NCBI GenBank assembly: GCA_034508935.3
Contig: CM067442.1
Coordinates: 146,652,931-146,716,930 of the forward strand
DNA from: Berghia stephanieae
Lineage: Eukaryota; Mollusca; Gastropoda; Nudibranchia; Aeolidiidae
DNA: 64,000 nt
Direction: 5' to 3'
Positions 1 through 41,985 of this stretch are shown here, in pieces (within the stretch, counting starts at the first letter, position 1; the number at the start of each line of letters is the position of its first letter). The notes under the pieces were generated by a model, which worked only from the letters and a program-made list of their open reading frames with translations, searched no databases and was not told the origin of the DNA. The position numbers were made by a program, and so were the translations under genes.

Positions 1-1066
1 TCATACACCACTTTGGCACTGTTTCATACACCACTTTGGCACTGTTTCATACACCACTTTGGCACTGTTTCACACACCACTTTGGCACTGTTTCATACAC
101 CACTTTGTCACTGTTTCATACACCACTTTGGCACTGTTTCATACACCACTTTGGCACTGTTTCATACACCACTTTGGCATTGTTTCATACACCACTTTGG
201 CACTGTTGCATACACCACTTTGGTACTGTTACATACACCACATTGTCACTGTTTCATACACCACTTTGTCACTGTTTCATACACCACTTTGGCACTGTTT
301 CATACACCACTTTGGCACTGTTTCATACACCAATTTGGCACTGTTTCATACACCACTTTGGCACTGTTTCATACAGCACTTTGGCACTGTTTCATACAGC
401 ACTTTGGCACTGTTTCATATAGCACTTTGGCACTGTTTCATACAGCACTTTGGCACTGTTTCATACAGCACTTTGGCACTGTTTCATACACCACTTCGGC
501 ACTGTTTCATACACCACTTTGACACTGTTTCATACACCACTTTGTCACTGTTTCATACACCACTTTGGCACTGTTTCATACACCACTTTGTCACTGCTTT
601 ATACACCACTTTGGCACTGTTTCATACACCACTTTGGCACAGTTTCACACACCACTTTGGCACTGTTTCATACACCACTTTGGCACTGTTTCATACACCG
701 CTTTGTCACTGTTTCATACACCACTTTGTCACTGTTTCAAACGCCACTTAGTCACTGTTTCATACGCCACTTTGGCACTGTTTCATACACCACTTTGGCA
801 CTGTTTCATACACCACTTTGTCACTGTTTCCTACACCACTTTGTCACTGTTTCATACGCCACTTTGTCACTGTTTCATACGCCACTTTGGCACTGTTTCA
901 TACACCACTTTGTCACTGTTTCCTACACCACTTTGTCACTGTTTCACACACCACTTTGTCACTGTTTCATACGCCACTTTGTCACTGTTTCATACACCAC
1001 TTTGTCACTGTTTCATACACCACTTTGGCACTGTTTCATACGCCACTTTGGCAGTGTTTCATACAC
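1..1066 (+). repeat. 23-bp minisatellite, about 46 copies
   Basis: A 23-bp unit (TCATACACCACTTTGGCACTG + TT) repeats head to tail from the window edge to about 1066, so the true left end is not seen. Variant units cluster: units with CAGCAC lie at about 371-490, units with GTCACTG instead of GGCACTG become common after about 700, and units with TACGCC appear after about 745. The unit is not a multiple of 3 and has no stop in any plus frame, so long overlapping open frames arise. They are a by-product of the repeat and not genes. The array lies downstream of the last visible YeeE-like exon, probably in an intron. Confidence 0.97.
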
Positions 1067-1252
1067 ACGTCTTCAAATGCTATTTGGAAAGCACAATCTT
1101 GAGTCAGACTTTCACTTTATCTGTTGCTTTAATCATTTTTTCACTTCATTTCTTAGGAATTGGCAAAAAATTTTGGCACTGTCATTATCGGTGCATGCTT
1201 TTTGATCAAAACATAAAACATAAAACAGATATATACTAAGAGTGGTAGAGGT

Positions 1253-1475
1253 GGTATGTGTCGATATGTGGTCCTGTGCTATGACACTTGCTTTCCAATC
1301 GGAAGGTCCTGGGTTCCAGCCTCGCCCGGCGCATATTTGAATCCTTGGAAATGGCTCTTTACTCACATTCTCTCACCATACTCAGGTGTAAAATGAGTAC
1401 CTGACCGTAAACAGCATTGTCTCAGTCGAAAAATAAATTACAATATCGCCTAACAGGCATCATGTCTCGTTTTAC
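1253..1475 (+). mobile_element. tRNA-derived SINE, family S1, 3'-incomplete
   Basis: The copy shows the family head (a TGGTCnnGTGnTATGACACT-type A box and GGGTTCcAGCC B box), then the body (CTCACATTCTCTCACC, AGGTGTAAAATGAGTACCTG). It stops after GGCATCATGTCTCG and lacks the family 3' tail. It lies outside the recognised exons of the YeeE-like gene. Confidence 0.85.
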
Positions 1476-1539
1476 TTTAATCAAAGAAGCATGCTTCTAA
1501 TTGCAAAAACATCAATATTTGTAGGATTGACAGACTTAC

Positions 1540-15433
<13,894 letters not shown>

Positions 15434-15723
15434 GTTTGTATCCTGGTTGTTATATTGTTCTTGTACGTCCTGTGACCTTGTTGTCATAATCAATCAAAAT
15501 CTGCAAACAACTGGGCACTCACTGTATATTTGCCCTGCAAAGAAAAAAAAAAAAAATGGGAGAAAGTTTGCAATTGTCACTTACAGTACATTAAAAGCTG
15601 TAAATAAATGCATTCACTCACCCTGAATTAGTTCTATTTATCAGAAGAAAGAAACAAATAGGCCTTTATCAAGCCACTAAAACGACAAATTGTCATCATT
15701 TTAATTACTTTATATTTCTAGTG

Positions 15724-15975
15724 GGGGCAAAGTGGCCGAGTGGTTAAGGCATTGCACTGTGATCTGGATGACCCGGGTTCGAACCCCGCTTCAAGCACTT
15801 CGTTTTTTTTTCCTTGAGCAAGATTATATTAACCCCCAATTTGCTCACCTGGACAACATGAGTGATTCCTGTTGACATCAGACATCTTGTTTGATGAGTT
15901 ATCTATATTCCTTCGTGGAATGCCTAGCCGACGATATCTTATGATATCGCGGCGCAAAAGGCATAATTTTTTATA
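15724..15975 (+). mobile_element. tRNA-derived SINE, family S4
   Basis: The head GTGGCCGAGTGGTTAAGG and GGGTTCGAACCCC are A and B boxes of tRNA-Leu/Ser type. The acceptor arm does not pair and the sequence continues into a body (CCTTGAGCAAGATTATATTA) and a GC-rich end (CGATATCTTATGATATCGC), then A/T tail. It is therefore a SINE and not a tRNA gene. Confidence 0.75.
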
Positions 15976-15999
15976 TATATATATATAGATCTCTATATA

Positions 16000-16975
16000 T
16001 ATATTTCTAGTCAGGTGCAAGTTGTGGGGCCATATTGGTTGACTACTCGTTGTGCCTGCTTAAGCATTGCTAGATCTGGCTTGTGCTTCAAAGTTGAAGA
16101 AAATTTAACAACATTTTGCCATATTTGAAAACCTTAAGTGTTGCACTTACCTTCAACGGGCTTGTAAACACTTGTAAAATTGTCTAAATTCAACAGTTAA
16201 TATAATTGTAAAAGTGGCTGCTTCTTGTGTTCAATCAGGAAATAGAAATCAAAGGCGGTTAAAATTTTGAACAGTATCCAATTGTTATTTTTTTTTCATT
16301 CTTTCTGCGAAGAATTAGATATAATGAATGTGGGTGTCGAATTACCCCTGGTGTGGATTTCCCCACCTTACCCTACTAGAGAGATGGGCCTTTGGCCTAC
16401 CAACCTCTGCTGCACGTCCAACTCGCCTTGAGCATGCATTCACGTAAAATATAAAGATTTTTTTTTAAAAACCTACCTCTGTTTCAAAAACTAGGATCTT
16501 TCAACTTTCTAAGACACATTTTGATTTTTCAGAACTTTAGTTCGTTAAAAAATACCGGCCAATCTGACCCGTTGAGTCGAATGAAAACGAAATTTTGTTG
16601 TTTACACAGTTCAAAGGAAATGCCGTAAATAAGCTTTCATGGACTTCCTGTGTTGTTTTTACAGTGTCACGTGACCGTTTTGAGAAATTTGTCGTCTGCT
16701 ACAAATAATTAGACCGGTAGGGGTAGATATTTTCGTTGGAGCAGAGAAAAAGTGAGTATTATTTCTTGTACTTGTAGAGAGGCCTAGGGTCCACCAGCAG
16801 TCAAGTTGATTGAATGAAAGAAAAAAGGCCTTTTTTATCCGCCGCCACCACCACCTTTAAAGAGTGGAGGAGGGGGGGGGGGGGGGGGGGTGCATGCCGA
16901 CGAAAGGGAGACGTGTCGCTTGGTGACCTTGATGACGTAGAGCATCTCAAGGATACTGGCAGTTGCAGGTGTTCT
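16000..16975. other. intergenic stretch between the divergent genes
   Basis: No coding exon recognised. It holds a perfect GTCACGTGAC palindrome at 16666-16675, a CTTCCTG (ETS-like) site at about 16643, an AAAAAAGGCCTTTTTT palindrome near 16825, and a 19-bp G run at 16872-16890. Confidence 0.5.
16666..16675. promoter_or_regulatory. candidate E-box/CLEAR palindrome
   Basis: GTCACGTGAC is a perfect 10-bp palindrome and equals the CLEAR consensus bound by TFEB/MITF-type factors in vertebrates. It lies 1.2 kb upstream of the YeeE-like start and near an ETS-like site. Function here is inference; a 10-mer can occur by chance. Confidence 0.35.
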
Positions 16976-17175
16976 TAACCCCTTAACAGCGAAGCTAATT
17001 TTTTGCTTTTAGATAATAGTTTGCTTTTATCTTTATTATTGTTAATGGGGAATACAGCGTTTCCACCAAGAGACTATCGCAACTCGTACTTCAATTGTCT
17101 ATAATAGTTTTGCCGTTACTTGTCTTTTGATGATAGACGATTTGGTGTTAGGTCAAAGATCACTAAAAGGTTGCA
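16976..17175 (+). mobile_element. TTAA-type MITE, copy 1
   Basis: TTAACCCCTTAACAGCGAAG followed by sequence that parallels the copies at 17321 and 18361 (CGTTTCCACCAAGAGA). The right end is unclear. Confidence 0.5.
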
Positions 17176-17320
17176 TTGCTACTGGGTTTGCTCTCTCCCC
17201 CCCCCCCCACCTTTTTTTTTCCTTCTTTTTTTTTCACCTTAGTATTGTTGATTGCTGCTATTTCCTTTTTTATGATTAGCAAGTGCCGTAGGAGTCTCAC
17301 AGGATGCAGGAGTACTGCAA

Positions 17321-17583
17321 TTAACCCTTTGCCAGTGACACTGATTTTTTTGTTTTCAAATAATAGTCTTCATTTATATTATTTTTTAACGAAGAAAAAA
17401 AACGTTTCCACCATAAGAGCAGTAAGAATATTGATAAAAAGCGCTTTGAGCACGTTGGGTGGATATTGCCCTATATAAAAGCTCAAGTTTTTAAATTGTA
17501 ATTTGTTTTTTGTCTTTTGATGAAAACGGTAAGATTTTATTTTTGGTCCAAGTAAGATTGATATTCGCCTTTAAAAGGTTAAG
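17321..17583 (+). mobile_element. TTAA-type MITE, copy 2
   Basis: Starts TTAACCCTTTGCCAGTGAC and ends CCTTTAAAAGGTTAA. The inverted ends and TTAA borders resemble piggyBac-type MITEs. A 5'-truncated S1 SINE tail (17438-17495) is inserted in it. Confidence 0.6.
17438..17495 (+). mobile_element. SINE S1 tail fragment
   Basis: AAAAAGCGCTTTGAGCACG through CTATATAAAAGCTCAAG only; a severely 5'-truncated insertion. Confidence 0.8.
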
Positions 17584-18182
17584 TTGTTTTGTTTTTTCAG
17601 GTTTTTTTGTTTTGTTTTTCAAATGCGGATACGCTGCTTCTTCCTTTTTTTTTCCTCAACTGGCAAGCTATCGCTGTACTTACCCGCATGGCTTGCACAC
17701 ACAAAAGGATACATCTAGGTCACAAAACCTTACATCCAGGTCACAAAATCAGACAACTAGGCCACACATCAAGACATCTCTGTTTCGTTCGTTCCAAGAT
17801 AGCAAAACAAACCAGACGTCTTGGAGTTCGAAAGAGCTTTCCATAAAATATTTGTTATTTGCAAGACCCCCAGAAACCAATTCCCTATACAGCTCTTGTG
17901 CACGGTTACTTATGACCTTGATTTCTTTCGTACCCACCCCCCAAAATCCCACTTATTGTGTGTTATAGGCAGAACATAGTAAATAGCTGGACTGCCACAT
18001 GTGTAACTAAATTGGCCAAAGAGAGAATCTATACTTTGGCATTAGACACCCATTACCTGATGTCTTGGTTTTTAATCCTAGCCTAGTGAGAGAGAGAAAA
18101 CAAAACAATCATACATGTATCTGCAAACAACAGAACGTTTTCATTTTACATTGAGATGGGAAGGGGAAGGGATAACATTATG

Positions 18183-18185
<3 letters not shown>

Positions 18186-18236
<51 letters not shown>
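18186..18236. repeat. (GA)n microsatellite
   Basis: About 25 GA units followed by a G-rich stretch. Confidence 0.95.
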
Positions 18237-18239
<3 letters not shown>

Positions 18240-18360
18240 GCGGGGTGGGTGGGGGAATAGTATGGGGGAATGGGAAAAGATGAAAGAAACAATGGGTTGC
18301 CTGATGATGTAGATCAAAAGATTGTTACAGCTGTGTTCACGGAGCGTACTTCGTGAAATT

Positions 18361-18564
18361 TTAACCTTTTACAGTGACACTGATTTTTTTCTCCAGATTG
18401 CTTATGCAGAATAAATCGTTTCCACCAAGAGAGCAGTAGTAAGAGTATATTTCGACTCTGGCTTCAATTAAACTATAAATCGCAAAGCTTGTCTTTGATA
18501 ACATAAGACTAAGATCTGGAGTTTGGGGAGTGTAAGATGGAATCTCGCCATTAATGGTTAAAAT
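18361..18564 (+). mobile_element. TTAA-type MITE, copy 3
   Basis: TTTAACCTTTTACAGTGACAC at the left (20 bases of it diagnostic) and AATGGTTAAA at the right. The interior matches copy 2 (CGTTTCCACCAAGAGAGCAG). Confidence 0.6.
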
Positions 18565-18582
18565 TGTTTTGATTTTTAAAAG

Positions 18583-18586
<4 letters not shown>

Positions 18587-18621
<35 letters not shown>

Positions 18622-18771
18622 CGCGCGCGGTCACGACAGCGAGGACCATCTATTGCTTGTGTTGCAACGGTAAACCAGTTTACGTGTACGTAGATCCTGA
18701 GGCTAGATGCCCCATTACCGTGTACGTTGGCACTCCCAAAAAAAAAAAAAAGAAAGAGACACACACACACA

Positions 18772-18824
<53 letters not shown>
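18587..18824. repeat. (AC)n and (TC)n(AC)n microsatellites
   Basis: AC runs at 18587-18618 and 18786-18824 with a TC run between about 18770 and 18792. GCGCGCGC follows the first run. Confidence 0.95.
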
Positions 18825-18830
<6 letters not shown>

Positions 18831-18899
18831 AATCTCGCATCCGCTACGAACTAATTTTGCGCACCAATTTTTACTGCACTAATGCACCAAATTGCATAC

Positions 18900-19544
18900 C
18901 TATCTAGGGACTTTTTTCCGTATCTTTTTCTCAATTCTCAATAAACTTTTTAAAAAACCTTTGTTTTGCGCGGCAGGCACCAACCATTGGACAGACGGAA
19001 ACCCACACGATTTCGCGAGGAATGAATCATGAAAATATTTAGGATATAATTTCAAGGCACAACTTTTGAAATTCATCAAGGATTGTCTAGAACCGAATGT
19101 TTTTTGATAGAAAACAAATGCATCTTCAAATCTAAACTGCTTTTGACGGTAAGCGGTAAGTTTTTTATTTATGTTTCTGTCCAAACGAATGATTTGTCCT
19201 TGTATAGAAGCTAAGTATTGGTAACACCGGCTCACCTCTCACCCTCCTTGTTCCAGGATATAAATCGTGGGTTGTGAATAAAGCTCACGTACCGTAGAAA
19301 GACAATTAATAGAATACGACACTGATCGTAAACAGGCATACGCCCATTTGCATTAGCATAAATGAAAATTACCTGTACATATTTCAAACCTCCACAGTTC
19401 AACAGATCGTTTCTTACTTCAACGTTCAATCAATTTGAACTGAATTGAGGGGAAAGTAAGCTGAACTAGCACCTTTCTCAACGTTGTAAACAAACGAATT
19501 GCGCATGTGCATCAGGAAATACAAGAAAAGATTGAGTTGAACAA
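18900..19544. other. 5' flank of C1D, no exon recognised
   Basis: Unique-looking DNA before the hAT-type insertion. It contains short open frames without recognisable domains. Confidence 0.4.
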
Positions 19545-19552
19545 CAGAGTAC

Positions 19553-20159
19553 TAGTGCTGGGATTACCCGCCCAAATCATTACCCGGGTATTACCCGGGT
19601 AGTGGTCGGATTACCCGGGTACCCGTGGCTGGAGTGACTTTTTGACCAAAAAAAATGTTTTTGTGAAAGGGGGGGGGGGGGGGGGGGGGGGGGTTTATTC
19701 TTTAAATTTTTTAATGTTTTTATTCTTTAATTTTTTTATTCATTTATTATTTATTATTTATTACAACAAATGAAACGAAAGTAAGAAACAAGGATAATTA
19801 ATTACAATGAAACCAAAATAAATAAATAAATAAATAAATTTTAAAAATACCTGAGATTCCTTTAACAGATAAGAACTAATATAGTCTTAATCTGTTGATT
19901 CCAAAATTGAATCAAATGTGTGTTAACAAATAAAACAAAAAAATCAATGTAATTGAAAAATAAAAGAGGAAAATCTTTTGAAAAAAGGTCAAGTGAATGT
20001 AAATATGTAAGATCAAAATTGTATTACATCCAATTATCACTCAGTTCGGTTTCCATTTGTTGAAGCGGGTACCCGCTACCCGTCCCTTTTACTCGAGTAC
20101 CCGGTTTAACTTTATTACCCGCGAGTACCCGCGGGTACCCGGGTACCCGCCCAGCACTA
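19553..20159. mobile_element. non-autonomous hAT-type transposon, 607 bp
   Basis: The ends TAGTGCTGGG and CCCAGCACTA are 10-bp perfect inverted repeats, flanked by a perfect 8-bp duplication CAGAGTAC (19545-19552 and 20160-20167). Both subterminal regions are packed with GGGTACCC/ACCCGGGTA motifs, the kind of short repeats bound by hAT transposases. The AT-rich interior has a 25-bp G run (19669-19693) and no coding capacity. It lies ~190 bp upstream of the C1D start codon. Confidence 0.93.
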
Positions 20160-20182
20160 CAGAGTACCGCCCCTTGAAGGCC

Positions 20183-20193
20183 AAAATGGCGTC
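20183..20193 (+). promoter_or_regulatory. YY1-like motif in C1D promoter region
   Basis: AAAATGGCGTC fits the YY1 core (AANATGGCG) often found just downstream of transcription starts of housekeeping genes. A pyrimidine-rich stretch (TTTCTTTTTC) follows. Placement 160 bp before the C1D ATG agrees with a promoter; no TATA box was recognised. Confidence 0.45.
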
Positions 20194-20353
20194 TTACAAA
20201 ATGTACTTTCTTTTTCGGTTCTTACAATCATAATGTAACAAATTACCAATAATACATTATTGATTTGATCCATCTGTGACCAATAAGACGCACGATTGTC
20301 TGCTCATCGTTTTATTTCTTTGGACAGGCATTTCAATAATCAGTAAAGTCACT

Positions 20354-38357
<18,004 letters not shown>

Positions 38358-38447
38358 TATGAAAACAACAAGCTGTGACAATTGTTTTGTTTATTTCTTT
38401 TTTTCTTTTTTTATTTTTGTATATAAAATCAGGATGATAAGTTTTGA

Positions 38448-38453
38448 AATAAA
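38448..38453 (+). terminator. C1D: C1D polyadenylation signal
   Basis: AATAAA 91 bp after the C1D stop codon, followed by a T-rich stretch. The 3' UTR would be about 110 bp. Confidence 0.75.
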
Positions 38454-38855
38454 TGGATAATCATAGAAAATTTTATACTATTGTATATCTTCCTTTCTCA
38501 TGGTTTTCTTCTTTTTTTTTTCTTTTAAACCTCTTTTGTGCATAATAAAGCATGTTTGGATGGGGTTGTCAGCCCTTTCCATGCTGGGAAGAGAGGTCAC
38601 TTTTGATGTGTCTTCTATCCCCCTGTATCTGTTTTTCCCTTTCCATGTTGCTCTCTGTCTATGTTGTAGATCAGGGGTGAGAATGACTGGTCACAAAAAA
38701 GGAGGAAATTTTTCATGGTGAAGATCATGACCCATCCATGCGACCATAATCTATAAATTTGAAGTTCACTCAAATTTACTGAGATGCGATCCAAAATTTG
38801 TCTTGCAGCAATTTCTGACACAATTCGGTGGAATTTCAAAAGTTGAAAGTGTAAT

Positions 38856-39690
38856 TACAACATTTGGTGGTTGTAGTAGGGATGATGATGTGGTGGCGGT
38901 TGTAGTAATAGCAGTGGTAGGGATGATGTGGTAGTGATTGTAGTAGTAGTATGGATGATTGTGTGGTGGTGGTTGTAGTAGCTGTGGTAGGAATAATGAT
39001 GTGGTGGTAGTTGTAGTAGTAGTGGTGGTAGGGATGATGGTTTGGTGGTGGTTGTAGTAGTGGTAGTAGGGTTGATGATGTGGTGTGGTTGTAGTAGTGG
39101 TAGTAGGGATGATGATGTGGTGGTGGTGGTTGTAGTAGTGGTAGTAGGGTTGATGATGTGGTGGTGGTTGCAGTAGTAGAGTGGTAGGATGATGGTGTGG
39201 TGGTGGTTGTAGTAGTGGGGTGGTAGGGATGATGTTGTGTGGTGGTGGTGTAATAGTAGTGGTGGTAGGGATGATGATGTAGTGGTGGTTGAAGTAGTGG
39301 TAGTAGGGTTGATGATGTGGTGGTGGTTGTAGTAGTGGTAGTAGGGTTGATGATGTGGTGGTGGTTGTAGTAGTAGTTGTGGTAGGAATGATGATGTGGT
39401 GGTAGTTGTGGTAGTGGTGCTAGGGATGATGGTGTGGTGGTGGTAGGGGTGATGTGGTAGTGGTGGTAGGGATGATGATGTGGTGGTGATTGTAGTAGTA
39501 GTGGTGAAGGGGATGATGATATGATGGTGGTTGTAGTAGTGGTTGATGATGTGGTGGTAGTTGTTGTAGTAGTGGTGGTAGGGATGTTGTGGTGCTATTT
39601 GTAGTAGTAGTGGTGGTAGGGATGATGATGTGGTGGTGATTGTAATAGTAGTGGTGGTAGAGATGTTGATGTAGTGATTTTGGTGAGTGT
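38856..39690 (+). repeat. GTGG-rich minisatellite inside element B
   Basis: Degenerate units built from GGTGGTTGTAGTAGTGGTAG and GGGTTGATGATGTG. The longer units at 39030-39140 and 39290-39370 are nearly identical, which suggests recent local duplication. Confidence 0.93.
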
Positions 39691-39927
39691 TTTTTTTTAT
39701 TCAGTGATGATAATAGCAATTTGTCAAAAAGGAGGAAAATTTCTCGGCCTATCGATCAAACACAAGCAAAGAAACCTAGTAGTAGTTATTTAGCTTGTAA
39801 ATACAACCCAAGAATCTCTCGAATTTAAAGCCATAGTCCAAAGGTAAAAAGAAAAAAGATTAAACTAAGCCAATCACCATTGCTTTGTTCTAATATATCA
39901 TCTCTATATACAGATGATTTAATGTGG

Positions 39928-39931
39928 TTGC

Positions 39932-39972
<41 letters not shown>

Positions 39973-39985
39973 GGGGGGGGGGGGG
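39928..39985. repeat. (GA)n followed by a 24-bp G run
   Basis: GA repeats pass directly into G at 39962-39985, as also seen at 25745-25780. Confidence 0.97.
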
Positions 39986-40659
39986 ATGAGAGACTTCTTT
40001 ACCAGAATAACTTATGTATTGACCTTTTGAATTCTATATCAAAAAAAAAAAGAAGAAGAAAAGAGAAATAGAAAGAAAGGCAAAGGGAAAAAAAAAAAAA
40101 AAAAGAGAGAGAGAGAGAGAGATTAAAAAGGCAATAGGTACCTACAACAGGTGGAAAAAAACCAGACCCATTTGTCCCTCCCCTTCAACTTCAACCATCA
40201 ACTAACTAAGCAAAGAACACTACTGGTCTTCTGTGTCAATTGTGACATCTGGTGCCATACTGTCTGGCCCAACGTCATAAAAACGGGACCGTCACCAAAT
40301 TTCACGAGACTGAGCACAGGTGTCAAAATATGACACAAGACATAATGGTGATTTTGTGGGCTTGAGGAAAATGTTTGACACGGCAAATTTGAAAAGGAGG
40401 AAATGTGGTGGGATGGGCGGAGATAAACTACCATTTAGGCGGAAATCCGCCTTTAGGCGGAAGATTCTCAGCCCTGAAGAAGAAGAAGAAATCGGTTTTA
40501 AGCCAGAATTATTTAGAAGTTAAATAATATAAGATTTGGATTTAGTTCATAAATATATAAAGTGTTGCTATTGGTTTTTGATAGTATATTTTTACATTTT
40601 TGTGCATTTGCATATAGATTCAAATCGGGGGTCATGGGGACAACATGTTTATCTTTGTA

Positions 40660-40980
<321 letters not shown>

Positions 40981-41065
40981 GTCGCCATAGATTTTATGCA
41001 TGCCAGCCACGTCTGCAAACGAATTTCCATTTTTTATATTAATAGAGTATATATTACTATTGTTG

Positions 41066-41106
<41 letters not shown>

Positions 41107-41229
41107 AAACAAAAAAGACAGATAGGGTCTGTAAAATAAAAAGGAACCATAGACAGACATCATCAGCGTTACCGTCATCAATACCAATATAATAATAATA
41201 ATATTAATAATAATAATAATAATGCTGAA

Positions 41230-41985
41230 AACTTATATTGTCATGGTCTCAAGTGAGTAAAGAACTACTCGACTATGCATAAAGATATGTAGAATGAGGC
41301 CCCAGAAATTTACTAGTTACTATAATTGTAAAACAATTAACGATTTGTTTAAAATGAAATAAAAAAGAAAGATGAAATTTAATTAAAAGAGATAAATAGT
41401 GATTGTGGCAGTTACAAATAGAAACGTGAATATATTACGTAACTTATGATGATATGTCAGGTTCATAAGGTTACGTTTCCAGGCAGTTTACAGGCTTGGA
41501 TAATATATTCCTCCGATAACAGGCTCAGGCTCGTAAAGTTCCACTTCCAGGCAATTGGGAAGGGGTTATTCAGATGTTTCTTCGGCAGGGGGCTCAGATT
41601 TGATCCTTGAGGATTATACAGTCAAAGGTAAAAGCTCCGGCGTCTTGATGGTGGAGATAAAATATCCACAAAGTATCAAAAGATAAAAATCTTCAAATGT
41701 ATATATGAGGAATGGAGCGACTGGCCGTTAGGCATAGATTGTAGAGAGAAGTGAGTGTAGAATGTTAGACCTATCAGCTTTTATAATAAGTGGCTACGTG
41801 ACAGAATGTAGAACGAAAAGTATTCACTAATTAGAAATTAATTCGAGGGAAGGCTATAAAAGGAAAGACGACCTAATATTAGAAGGTAAAGTTTATCTAA
41901 GCCTACCGAAATATAACTGGAGTGAGATGAATTCAGTTCTTAATAAAATAAAATTTAATAAGATAATTGTGAACAACATTTACTA
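41230..41985. other. stretch left of the L2-like LINE end
   Basis: Unique-looking DNA with no partner recognised in the window. It may include the LINE 3' untranslated part or flanking DNA. Confidence 0.35.

Larger units (their letters stand above)
38672..40476 (+). mobile_element. DNA element B, longest copy with both ends
   Basis: CAGGGGTGAGAATGACTGG at the left and GGAAGATTCTCAGCCCTG at the right (13-bp imperfect inverted repeat). It contains an ~830-bp GTGG minisatellite, then GA/G and A-rich simple repeats and about 330 bp of unique-looking sequence before the right end. The TTTAGGCGGAA subterminal motif is repeated near the right end. No transposase and no clear target duplication. It begins about 200 bp after the C1D polyadenylation signal. 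Confidence 0.8.

Noticed and set aside
1-1066. CRISPR-like array
   Set aside because: Units are contiguous without spacers, and the DNA is from a nucleus with spliced genes.
13-1239. Long overlapping open frames in the 23-bp repeat
   Set aside because: They exist in all three frames because the unit has no stop and is not a multiple of three; there is no start context or splice support.
15724-15805. tRNA-Leu or tRNA-Ser gene
   Set aside because: A and B boxes are good, but the acceptor arm does not pair and a SINE body follows.
17510-17968. Possible exon in the 152-residue plus-strand frame
   Set aside because: No recognisable domain, T-rich start, and no splice partner found.
38672-40476. 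An 8-bp hAT target duplication around element B
   Set aside because: The flanks TTGTAGAT and AAGAAGAA do not match, so the superfamily is left open.
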